Below are positions 6,915 to 13,283 of a stretch of DNA of 18,074 nt, in pieces; within the stretch, counting starts at the first letter, position 1; each line of letters opens with the position of its first letter. Under the pieces are notes generated by a model. That model did no database searches, was not told the origin of the DNA, and worked only from the letters and a program-made list of their open reading frames with translations. This stretch comes from Candidatus Magasanikbacteria bacterium RIFOXYD12_FULL_33_17 (GTDB lineage Bacteria > Patescibacteriota > Patescibacteriia > Magasanikbacterales > UBA922): NCBI GenBank assembly GCA_001783255.1, contig MFRB01000009.1, positions 1-18,074 of the forward strand, given 5' to 3'. A program made the position numbers and the translations under genes.

Positions 6915-7397
6915 ATGAAACTATTCAACTTCAATTTTCTACAAACCAACTACGAACGTAGCAACAAAACAATTAAAATAAAAATCCCCATTTCAGATGA
7001 AGCCAAAAAACTCACTTCCCTACTTTTGCAAAGCAAAGAAGAAAAAGATCGACAAAGTCTGGGAGATTTGCTTTTGGATGAGTTGGCAGATCTGGCTAAA
7101 ATAGATATTGTAAGTTTGAAAATATCTGATACCAAGCAATACCACAAAAAGCGCAACGGCAAAATAGCTATGAAACAATATGGCTATTACAAGCCTGGCA
7201 GTAAATACATCTACATCAGCAATAGAACAGCTGTCAGAGGCCAAATTTTGGCTCCTAAGACATTCTTAGACACACTTTTGCATGAATGGACTCACCACTA
7301 CGATCACCAGAAATTGGGGCTAAATTCTATCCACAGTGCTGGCTTTTATGCCAGGCTCAAAGATATCAAAGAAAAGCTGGGCTACTTTGCTTACTAA
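6915..7397 (+). CDS. SprT-like zinc metalloprotein
   Basis: A 160-residue protein. The C-terminal half carries LLHEWTHHYDHQKLG with the zinc motif H123-E124-x-x-H127, and a downstream His140 in SIHSAGFYARLKDIKEKLG as the probable third ligand. Together with the preceding beta-rich segment (GYYKPGSKYIYISN) this resembles SprT/WLM-type minimal gluzincins, which in other organisms act on DNA-protein crosslinks. The N-terminal 60 residues are helical and charged, without a signal peptide, so it is probably cytoplasmic. It stands alone, upstream of a small basic protein gene with its own promoter. The substrate cannot be inferred from the sequence. Confidence 0.75.
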   Translation: MKLFNFNFLQTNYERSNKTIKIKIPISDEAKKLTSLLLQSKEEKDRQSLGDLLLDELADLAKIDIVSLKISDTKQYHKKRNGKIAMKQYGYYKPGSKYIYISNRTAVRGQILAPKTFLDTLLHEWTHHYDHQKLGLNSIHSAGFYARLKDIKEKLGYFAY

Positions 7398-7408
7398 CAG
7401 CACAAATA

Positions 7409-7437
7409 TTGACATTTAATTCAAAAAAAGGTATCAT
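7409..7437 (+). promoter_or_regulatory. Consensus promoter of 38-residue gene
   Basis: TTGACA at 7409-7414 and TATCAT at 7432-7437 are separated by 17 bp. The predicted start near 7444 lies about 25 nt before the small ORF at 7470. Confidence 0.75.
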
Positions 7438-7469
7438 ATTATCCGTACTCAACAAACTAATCCAAAATT

Positions 7470-7586
7470 ATGGGAATGAGAAAACAAATCAACGCCAAAT
7501 TCAAAATTGAGCGTGAAAAAGCAAAAATAAGAAGAGACAAGAAAAAACAAAAACGTCTTGCCAAAGCTGCAACTGCTACAAAATAG
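7470..7586 (+). CDS. Small lysine/arginine-rich protein (38 residues)
   Basis: A short frame starting MGMRKQINAKFKIEREK and ending AKAATATK, with about 40% Lys/Arg. It follows a consensus promoter at a sensible distance and sits in a region with no other gene. The size and charge resemble small ribosome-associated or nucleic-acid-binding proteins, but no family was recognised. Translation could also start at Met3. Evidence is composition and promoter only. Confidence 0.55.
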   Translation: MGMRKQINAKFKIEREKAKIRRDKKKQKRLAKAATATK

Positions 7587-7651
7587 TTTGTAATTTTGGT
7601 TTAGAATTATTGTAAGTTTTCAATTCAATTATCAAAAATAATTGAATATAC

Positions 7652-7728
7652 GGACCGGTAGTTCAACTGGTTAGAGCACTGCCCTGTCACGGCAGAAGTT
7701 GCGAGTTCGAGCCTCGTCCGGTCCGCCA
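7652..7728 (+). tRNA. tRNA-Asp (GTC)
   Basis: A full cloverleaf can be drawn. The acceptor stem GGACCGG pairs with CCGGTCC. The D-arm contains AGTTCAACTGGTTAGAGC. The anticodon arm GCCCTGTCACGGC has anticodon GTC at the loop centre. The T-arm is GCGAG-TTCGAGC-CTCGT. Discriminator G and an encoded CCA end (7726-7728) follow. The identity elements G1-C72, G73 and GTC indicate aspartate. The 3' three quarters are antisense to the end of the recombinase frame, marking this tRNA as the integration target of the island to its right. Confidence 0.96.
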
Positions 7729-9338
7729 GATTCCACTTTGGAAAAATCATATCGTTTTAAGAGGGCTTCATAGCCTTCTTTTGTTTTGTACTCAGCCAAA
7801 TTTCCGTCAACAAATACAAGTTCGTAAAACACCGAAAGTGCGGTATTTCTCTTTTCTGTATCAAGAGAATATTTATAGTACAACATAGCGTTTTTTACCA
7901 GTTCGGAAAAAGTAATTATATAATTCAACATTTCCACAGCAGATTCACTGTGGGCTTTTTCTTTTTCTGCTATTTCCTTTAGTTCATTTTCCATTTGTAC
8001 TATTTCGGAGACATAAGATTCACCAGTATACACACCACTTCTAAGCAAAGATATTTTATTGTCTCTCAAATAATCAAGGTCTTCAAAAATTTTTCTTTTT
8101 CTATTATGCAAACTTTCCAATTCAAAATTTCTTTTTTGCGTTACAGCTTCTAAACCTATTTTTGTTCTGCTTTTTATTTCTTCCAATTCCCTATCGCTAA
8201 AACATATTTTGGAAAGTAGATTTTCTATTTCAATATCAATATCACTTTCTTTAATATTTTTATTTGTATTCAAACAATCACTTTTACAATTTGATCTATA
8301 ATAATTAAATCCTTTTTTCTTGTATGGTGTATAAACACGTCCACAAGTACATTTTAAAAGTCCTCTGTAAGTAAAAAATTTTTTATCAACATAATAAACA
8401 CTAACATTTTTGGCTTTCAACAACATTTGCACTTGATTAAAAAGAGATGTGCTAACAAGTGGCTCATGTATTCCATCCACAATATCTTCTTGATATTTTA
8501 GTTTGCCAATATAAAAAGGATTTTTTAAAATATGTCCAATACTTTTTTCTGAAAGTGGACGTCTGACTTTTGGATGATAGTTCATTTTGTCGTCTGTGAC
8601 TTCAACTTTAGTTCGTCTTTGACGCCACGGTTTGGTCGTGAGACCGTTTTTGTTAGCCCACTTGGCTAATTGACTTAAACTCCAACCACCAGTAGCGTAG
8701 AGCTCAAAAATTTGCTTTACAAGTGGTGCTCGTGATGGGTCTATAGGTTTGTTATCTGATCCTTTGTCTAGATAGCCTAGTGGTGCCGTATAAGTACACT
8801 TGCCTTCTTCACGAAGTTTTTGATAAGCGGCGCGGACCTTTTCGCTGATAACGCGGGAGTAGTGGGAAGCGAACATCCCGTCTATGTCCATGTGCAAGGC
8901 ACCTGATGAAGTGTTATCATAACTAGCTTGTACAAACCTAACATCAATACCACTGTTGATAAGATCCTTCACAATCATACCGTCCTTGTCATTTCTACTA
9001 ACCCTATCCCAACACAAACAAATGAAACCTTTGTACTTCTTCTTCAAAAGAAAGTCAACCAATATAGCAAACTTTGGTCTATCAATGTCATAAACAATGG
9101 AACCGTGATTGTTAATTTTTATATCGGAGGTCTTATATGCTGTATGTTTCTCTTGAATTATACCATTACTACTAAAGCCTTTAACTGTAAGTGATGAAAT
9201 AGGTAGATTATTAGATTTGGAATAACTTAAACACTCTCTTGTCTGATATTCGATAGAGTTCTTTTGATTATCTAAGTCATCTGTACTTTTACGTACGTAG
9301 ATGAAGTATTTGTCACCGTGGTTGGTTTTGTGAGTCAT
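7671..9338 (-). CDS. Large serine recombinase (integrase of the island)
   Basis: A 555-residue protein. The N-terminal resolvase domain (about 10-165) has the catalytic Ser18 in YVRKSTDD and the conserved arginines in CWDRVSRN (Arg112, Arg115). It is followed by the recombinase domain (about 180-320; APLGYLDKG, KSIGHILKNPFYIGKLKY), a zinc-ribbon (LLKCTCGRVYTPY...NCKSDC, about 330-365) and a coiled-coil (about 400-470). This is the phage/ICE large serine integrase layout, which catalyses directional attP-attB recombination. The last 19 residues (SGGPDEARTRN..., stop at 7671) are encoded antisense to tRNA-Asp, so the recombination site lies in or beside the end of this gene. It belongs to the island and is transcribed with the small gene in front of it. 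Confidence 0.93.
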   Translation of the reverse strand: MTHKTNHGDKYFIYVRKSTDDLDNQKNSIEYQTRECLSYSKSNNLPISSLTVKGFSSNGIIQEKHTAYKTSDIKINNHGSIVYDIDRPKFAILVDFLLKKKYKGFICLCWDRVSRNDKDGMIVKDLINSGIDVRFVQASYDNTSSGALHMDIDGMFASHYSRVISEKVRAAYQKLREEGKCTYTAPLGYLDKGSDNKPIDPSRAPLVKQIFELYATGGWSLSQLAKWANKNGLTTKPWRQRRTKVEVTDDKMNYHPKVRRPLSEKSIGHILKNPFYIGKLKYQEDIVDGIHEPLVSTSLFNQVQMLLKAKNVSVYYVDKKFFTYRGLLKCTCGRVYTPYKKKGFNYYRSNCKSDCLNTNKNIKESDIDIEIENLLSKICFSDRELEEIKSRTKIGLEAVTQKRNFELESLHNRKRKIFEDLDYLRDNKISLLRSGVYTGESYVSEIVQMENELKEIAEKEKAHSESAVEMLNYIITFSELVKNAMLYYKYSLDTEKRNTALSVFYELVFVDGNLAEYKTKEGYEALLKRYDFSKVESGGPDEARTRNFCRDRAVL

Positions 9339-9534
9339 ACTTGTTGTTGTTTAAATAATAACATGACTTGTTTGATCTGCCAATACTATCAAATTGATTT
9401 ATAATAGAATTATCCCCTGTCTCCATAGCTTCCCTAACTAAACGGGTATGAATTTTATTTAGATTTACCAAAAAATCAACAATGTTTTCAACTGCTTTAT
9501 CTGAAAATGAATTGTGTTCATTTTTTTCTGGCAT
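9313..9534 (-). CDS. Small element protein upstream of recombinase
   Basis: A 73-residue frame, start MPEKNEHNSFSDKAVENIVDFLVNL, with a helical first half and an Asn/Gln-rich end. It overlaps the recombinase start by 26 bp in another frame, the arrangement expected of a translationally coupled pair. No family was recognised. Small genes beside serine integrases can encode recombination directionality factors, but nothing in the sequence shows that here. The coding status itself is moderately supported. Confidence 0.5.
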   Translation of the reverse strand: MPEKNEHNSFSDKAVENIVDFLVNLNKIHTRLVREAMETGDNSIINQFDSIGRSNKSCYYLNNNKYDSQNQPR

Positions 9535-9749
9535 ACTAAATTATAAAATCACATTACCTAAATTTATTAAGGAATAAGTAACAATGGACATAAAGAACAT
9601 AATGTTATATGGGGACAGGCCACCACAGGTGTGGCCATGTCCCCTATATTTAACTATTTATATAGAACTTATTGTTACTTAATAGGAAAATACCTTTATG
9701 TAACTATATAGAACTATTATGTTACTTAATGGTTTACTATATATATTAA
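9535..9749. repeat. Repeat-rich control region with strong hairpin
   Basis: No gene is seen. A hairpin at 9608-9650 has arms GGGGACA-GGCCAC and GTGGCC-A-TGTCCCC around a short loop, with no T run. Two direct repeats of about 28 bp (9659-9686 and 9705-9732; shared words TATATAGAACT and GTTACTTAAT) follow. AAGTAACAAT near 9577-9590 is inverse to ATTGTTACTT at 9671-9680. TAACTATATA occurs at 9701-9710 and 9747-9756 and again at 10933-10942 before the next-but-one gene. This could be an operator, an origin of the excised element, or a recombination accessory site. Confidence 0.55.
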
Positions 9750-10115
9750 CTATATAGCGTTTAACATTTCGTCAGATTTATCCTCGTTATCTTCTGGGAA
9801 GTAATTCTTGTCCACAGCTTCACCATATTTGACCATGATATGTCTTCGTAGTTCATCCCATTTTTCCTTAGGTTCGAAATAAACTATAGGATGGGCCTTT
9901 TTGGTCTGGTCAAAATAGACTGGTGGAGTAATCCACAAAGCACGAGTAATTGGATCATCTTCATACTTTGACTTTTGAAGTCTATAACCTTTGACAGATA
10001 AGCTACCAAAATCCAAAGAGAAAATGGCAAGCAAATCAGGTTTATTAATTAACTTAAACTTAACTTCTATGTCTTCTATGTTGGAGCATAGGTCCAAATT
10101 TAATTTCTTGGTCAT
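9750..10115 (-). CDS. Small element protein, possibly SpoVG-like
   Basis: A 121-residue protein. The central part (about 24-95) alternates hydrophobic strands: DLLAIFSLDFGSLSVKGYRLQKS, then ALWITPPVYFD, then AHPIVYFEPKEKWDELRRHIM. The order resembles the SpoVG fold (a strand-rich nucleic-acid-binding protein with a conserved aromatic-Pro patch followed by a helix), but the similarity is weak and I infer it by eye. The C-terminus is acidic (YFPEDNEDKSDE). It lies between two other minus-strand element genes. The hypothesis would be tested by a profile search. Confidence 0.65.
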   Translation of the reverse strand: MTKKLNLDLCSNIEDIEVKFKLINKPDLLAIFSLDFGSLSVKGYRLQKSKYEDDPITRALWITPPVYFDQTKKAHPIVYFEPKEKWDELRRHIMVKYGEAVDKNYFPEDNEDKSDEMLNAI

Positions 10116-10137
10116 AATAATTTATGATTAGATTAAT

Positions 10138-10162
10138 AAAAAAATACATTCTGCAGAATGTA
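10138..10162 (-). terminator. Palindrome with T run (terminator or operator)
   Basis: TACATTCTGCAGAATGTA at 10145-10162 is a perfect 18-bp palindrome. Read on the minus strand it is followed by seven T residues, which fits a terminator for the gene ending at 10217. Its perfect symmetry 30 bp before the start of the next gene (10115) also fits an operator. Confidence 0.55.
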
Positions 10163-10216
10163 CTTTGTATATTAATATCTTTTTTATTTTTATGTAATTG
10201 CGACATCCTAAGCATT

Positions 10217-10927
10217 TCAGGTTGTCCCGTTTTTTAATCTTCTAACAAGTTTCCTTATATAATCAAAATTAATTGGAGAGGATTCATATCTTTCATTTAT
10301 AAATTCAACTATATTGTTATTGCGCATACCATTCCTTTTTAGTTTTAAAATTTCTAAATCTCTTTTCAAATTTATTTTCCTTTCAATTTTTTTATTATCA
10401 CATTTAAAATATTTTCTTTTTATATGTTTAAAGCTTCCATTCCACAAATCAATAACATCGTTAAGCGTTGTCTCGGGATAAACTTTGATATAAACAAAAT
10501 GATCTTTTAAACTTTTTGGTGTAACAACAAATTCTGCTGGATAATCCAAAACAGCTGACAACATATTTTCAGATACAGACTCATTTAAAACAAAATTTTT
10601 AACTAGTTCCTGGTATGCATATGATAATTTGAATGCTCTACATATTTTTTTTATATCTAAATTAAATTTATGGTCTTCTTCACTTTTTATATATCTTGGT
10701 AAATTCCATTTTTCTTTTATTTTTTTCACTTTCTCTAAAAAAATATCACTAGAAGTAAGGATCCAAAATTTTTGGTTTATTTTTTCATGAAAACTTAATT
10801 TTTTATTCTTTTTAGATTCTTTTTCAGTACTAATTGGAAAAAAAATTTGTTTACCATCTAAAGTAAGATGAGCGCCCCCATCCTTTTCAATATTTTCTAA
10901 AATTTCCTCAAAAAAGTTTTTAGCCAT
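10217..10927 (-). CDS. Hypothetical element protein with C-terminal helix-turn-helix-like region
   Basis: A 236-residue, lysine-rich protein of unknown family. The N-terminus contains FFEEILENIEKDGGAHLTLDG, followed by a charged helical middle. A possible beta-rich section lies at about 130-160 (EFVVTPKSLKDHFVYIKVYPETTLNDVIDLW). The last 50 residues (LKRDLEILKLKRNGMRNNNIVEFINERY...FDYIRKLVRRLKNG) look like a helix-turn-helix of the kind that follows a repetitive DNA-binding pattern. It could be the element's regulator or replication/maintenance protein. The ATG at 10927 overlaps a 16-bp palindrome (10926-10941) carrying the TAACTATA word, which may be its own operator. Confidence 0.7.
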   Translation of the reverse strand: MAKNFFEEILENIEKDGGAHLTLDGKQIFFPISTEKESKKNKKLSFHEKINQKFWILTSSDIFLEKVKKIKEKWNLPRYIKSEEDHKFNLDIKKICRAFKLSYAYQELVKNFVLNESVSENMLSAVLDYPAEFVVTPKSLKDHFVYIKVYPETTLNDVIDLWNGSFKHIKRKYFKCDNKKIERKINLKRDLEILKLKRNGMRNNNIVEFINERYESSPINFDYIRKLVRRLKNGTT

Positions 10928-10942
10928 ATAGTTAACTATATA
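10926..10942. promoter_or_regulatory. Palindrome with shared TAACTATATA motif
   Basis: ATATAGTTAACTATAT at 10926-10941 is a perfect 16-bp palindrome at the start codon of the 236-residue gene. It contains the TAACTATATA word that also occurs twice in the 9700-9756 region, which suggests a common DNA-binding protein in the element. Confidence 0.45.
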
Positions 10943-10969
10943 TATAAACCCAAGTCATAGTCAAGAGCC

Positions 10970-10998
10970 TTGTCATAAAACATCTTATTTGATAGAAT
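10970..10998 (+). promoter_or_regulatory. Promoter of structured RNA / nuclease gene
   Basis: TTGTCA at 10970-10975 and TAGAAT at 10993-10998 with a 17-bp spacer. The predicted start is near 11005, just before the structured region. Confidence 0.7.
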
Positions 10999-11004
10999 TG
11001 TTTT

Positions 11005-11150
11005 AGACAACTTATTAAGCCTAAACCTCGCAAGAGGCATGGCGCTAAAACCAACCACGATAGTAAGCTCCCCGTTCAGTTTACCGTGGTTGGTCGTGCG
11101 CCGAAAGGTGCACGGATGGCGTAAGTCATCAGCTGGCGAGGAGCTTTTTG
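11005..11150 (+). ncRNA. Candidate structured RNA upstream of membrane nuclease
   Basis: A GC-rich block in an AT-rich island folds compactly by eye. The closing stem is CCTCGC 11026-11031 with GCGAGG 11136-11141. Inside it, three hairpins abut without spacing: ACCAACCACG 11050-11059 with 11085-11094 (10 bp, perfect); CGTGCGCC 11095-11102 with GGTGCACG 11107-11114 around a GAAA tetraloop; and GATGG 11115-11119 with TCATC 11126-11130. The large loop of the first hairpin contains AAGCTC (11065-11070), complementary to GAGCTT (11141-11146), a potential pseudoknot that would join loop and 3' end. A T run follows. It could be an independent RNA, a leader controlling the nuclease gene that starts at 11179, or a ribozyme. 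No known class was recognised. Confidence 0.6.
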
Positions 11151-11178
11151 TATTCTTGCTGGATAATCAACAAGCAAT

Positions 11179-11682
11179 ATGCTTATACTAACTTATTTTG
11201 TAATGCCAAATCCTTTTGAAATGATAAAAATAACATTCACTTGGACTTTTGCCTTTTTGTTCTATTTTTGGCCTATAGTTTTGGTCGCTTTTATATTAGG
11301 ACTAACTAAATTTATAATTAGAAAAAAATTACCTAATCTTTTTTATTTTTTAAATAACAGAAGATCCTCATATAGCGAAACAAAAGTAACAAGACAAGCT
11401 TTAGCATTGTATGAAGCCCTCGAAGATAGAAACATAAACTGTGAACTAGAAAAATGGGATGGATATAAGCACGTAGACATCGCCATAGAATCTGCCAGAC
11501 TATATATCGAAGTGGATGGATCTCAACATTATACAAATAAAAAACAAATGTTTTCTGATTGGCAAAGGTCTCACTATTCAAAAATGGATGGCTATCACAC
11601 TATCCACATACCAAACAGAATGATTGATAATGATGTTGATGATGTAGCTGATGCGATAGCGGATATTATAAATAAAATTTAA
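11179..11682 (+). CDS. Membrane-anchored PD-(D/E)XK nuclease
   Basis: A 167-residue protein. A hydrophobic segment at about residues 17-47 (TFAFLFYFWPIVLVAFILGL) can span the membrane once or as a hairpin. The cytoplasmic part (about 60-167) has SYSETKVTRQALALYEAL with Glu67, then HVDIAIESARLYIEVDGSQHY with Asp100, Glu111 and Asp113, and GYHTIHIPNRMI, the motif order of DUF559/Vsr-like nucleases. It is on the opposite strand to the CBASS operon and ends 3 bp from it, tail to tail. A structured RNA and a promoter precede it. A membrane-anchored nuclease inside a defence island suggests a second defence or abortive-infection function, which is an inference. Confidence 0.75.
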   Translation: MLILTYFVMPNPFEMIKITFTWTFAFLFYFWPIVLVAFILGLTKFIIRKKLPNLFYFLNNRRSSYSETKVTRQALALYEALEDRNINCELEKWDGYKHVDIAIESARLYIEVDGSQHYTNKKQMFSDWQRSHYSKMDGYHTIHIPNRMIDNDVDDVADAIADIINKI

Positions 11683-11685
11683 AAA

Positions 11686-12375
11686 TTATAAATGAGAATT
11701 ATTTTTATCTAAAACACTACTCTCATTTATTTCTTTGATGGTTAATGTTACATCACTAATCCTAATTTTTTCTTTATATTTTTTTAATAATTCATAATGA
11801 CATCCTCTCAATTTTTTACCACTTCCACAATAACAATTCCAATGTCCTTTAATTTTTTCTTTGCTTAAATATAAAATAAATTTATATACAGAATAAATGT
11901 CCTTACCACAAGATATATCTTTATAAAATTCAAAAGCACCTATAATTCCATGCCCGTGTGCTTCTTTTTTATTATTTCCTCCAGTTATACTATATTCTAT
12001 TTGCCAAATAAAAAAAGGTTTTACAAATTTATCAAAAAAATCTAATATATCTGAATCTTCATTCCAATAAAGAAAAACTGCATCTCTAAAAGCAAGACAC
12101 GCCGTACCGTCAACATTAAAATGTCTATCAGCTATTTTAGGTATCTTATTATCAATCTCCCACACTTTAGGTATCTCATTTGGAAAATTGAAAGGTATTT
12201 CTACTTTTATTTTGAAACTATCTAAAATAACTCCTCTTTTATCTTCAATTCTCAATGTACCCTTCAAATAGACAATATTGTCTTCTATATATACTAAAAG
12301 GGTTGGATAATTTTTTTTAATGCTTTCTTTTAATTTTAAAAACAACACCTCATTTTCGACATGCCAATAATACAT
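11686..12375 (-). CDS. CBASS E2-like conjugating enzyme with SEC-C motif
   Basis: A 229-residue protein from ATG 12375. A TTG at 12387 would add four residues and overlap the preceding stop; neither start has a Shine-Dalgarno. The E2 fold (about 10-130) is recognisable by PFNFPNEIPKVWE, then ADRHFNVDGTACL, where His85 and the probable catalytic Cys93 sit in the bacterial E2-like pattern. GHGIIGAFEFY follows. The C-terminus carries a SEC-C zinc motif, NCYCGSGKKLRGCH (Cys181, Cys183, Cys192, His193). In type II-short CBASS an E2 alone, without E1 or a JAB peptidase, modifies the CD-NTase C-terminus and primes signalling. The gene is last in the four-gene operon, directly after the CD-NTase. No E1 or JAB gene is in this window. 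Confidence 0.85.
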   Translation of the reverse strand: MYYWHVENEVLFLKLKESIKKNYPTLLVYIEDNIVYLKGTLRIEDKRGVILDSFKIKVEIPFNFPNEIPKVWEIDNKIPKIADRHFNVDGTACLAFRDAVFLYWNEDSDILDFFDKFVKPFFIWQIEYSITGGNNKKEAHGHGIIGAFEFYKDISCGKDIYSVYKFILYLSKEKIKGHWNCYCGSGKKLRGCHYELLKKYKEKIRISDVTLTIKEINESSVLDKNNSHL

Positions 12376-12379
12376 ATGA

Positions 12380-13267
12380 TTAACCAATAGACCAAGGCTT
12401 TGGAGAATTATTATTTTTATTATAATTTTGTTTTATGGAATCCACTATATAATCTTTACTGACCTCTTCAACATTACCAAATAAAGTCTCAATTTTTTCG
12501 TCATTCATTAAATTTAAAGCATTTGAAGAGGCATTAGATAACTCTGATTTTATAGTCTGATTAAATAAATCAGATAAATCATTGCCAGAATTTGCAGGAT
12601 CTTCTACAGATATGTTATCAATATTTGTACTAAGTTCTTCAAAAAATTTCTTTAAACAAACTGATAAACCATCACTATCTTTATAATCTTTCAAAACTTT
12701 AACAACAAGAAGTTCTAAAACAAAAGTTTTTACATTTAGATAATAAATACTCTTCCAAATTTTTACCAACTTTATTACCTTTACTAGCTGACTTTTCTTT
12801 ATTGTATCAATATGAACATCTAAATTTGTCTTTAAACGTTTTTTTTCAGAAGAAAATTGATATAAAAAGGCATCAGATTCATCTTCGTCAACAAATCTAC
12901 CTGGGACTACATCTATATGAAAATCAACACCTTTTTTACTGGTCAAACGTAATGCTGATTTTTTTGGTTCGATGTAATAATCATCCTCCAATATTTTTTT
13001 TACGTTATTGTATATTTCCTCTAAAGTTTCCCCAGCAGAATCATCATCATGTTTGAAATAAGAAACAACATCTAAATCATAACTAGCTTTAATCATTGTA
13101 CCTTTCTTATATGATCCTGCATATCTTATAACTGGTTTCCAATCAAAACTATCAGAAATAATTTTCTCTACCCTGTTTTTCTCTTCCCTCAAAGACTTAA
13201 TCTCAGGACTTTCGTCATTTAGACTGTCTCTCTTTAAAACTTCACTAAGATATTTTTCTGTATCCAT
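12380..13267 (-). CDS. CBASS CD-NTase (cyclic oligonucleotide synthase)
   Basis: A 295-residue protein, the usual size for CD-NTases. The nucleotidyltransferase signature is complete: AGSYKKGTMIK with Gly51-Ser52, then SYDLDVVSYF with Asp64 and Asp66, and FHIDVVPGRF with the third acidic residue Asp119. The helical OAS-type second domain occupies about 150-290. The enzyme joins nucleotides into a cyclic second messenger after phage sensing; which messenger it makes cannot be read from the sequence. The protein ends PKPWSIG, and a free C-terminal glycine after a flexible Asn-rich stretch is what E2-containing CBASS needs for conjugation. It lies between the HNH-SAVED effector (16-bp gap) and the E2 gene (4-bp gap). 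Clade assignment (for example D or G) needs a tree. Confidence 0.93.
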   Translation of the reverse strand: MDTEKYLSEVLKRDSLNDESPEIKSLREEKNRVEKIISDSFDWKPVIRYAGSYKKGTMIKASYDLDVVSYFKHDDDSAGETLEEIYNNVKKILEDDYYIEPKKSALRLTSKKGVDFHIDVVPGRFVDEDESDAFLYQFSSEKKRLKTNLDVHIDTIKKSQLVKVIKLVKIWKSIYYLNVKTFVLELLVVKVLKDYKDSDGLSVCLKKFFEELSTNIDNISVEDPANSGNDLSDLFNQTIKSELSNASSNALNLMNDEKIETLFGNVEEVSKDYIVDSIKQNYNKNNNSPKPWSIG

Positions 13268-13283
13268 ATATTTTTGTGTTTGT

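Noticed and set aside
9659..9756. CRISPR array
   Set aside because: Only two AT-rich repeats with short spacing and no cas genes are present.
11100..11141. HDV-like ribozyme (ATGGCGTAAG resembles J4/2)
   Set aside because: The nested double pseudoknot cannot be built: no upstream complement to the would-be P2 strand was found.
11020..11150. Hammerhead ribozyme on the minus strand (CTGATGA present)
   Set aside because: The CUGAUGA box occurs, but no GAAA box or matching stem III/cleavage site follows at the required positions.
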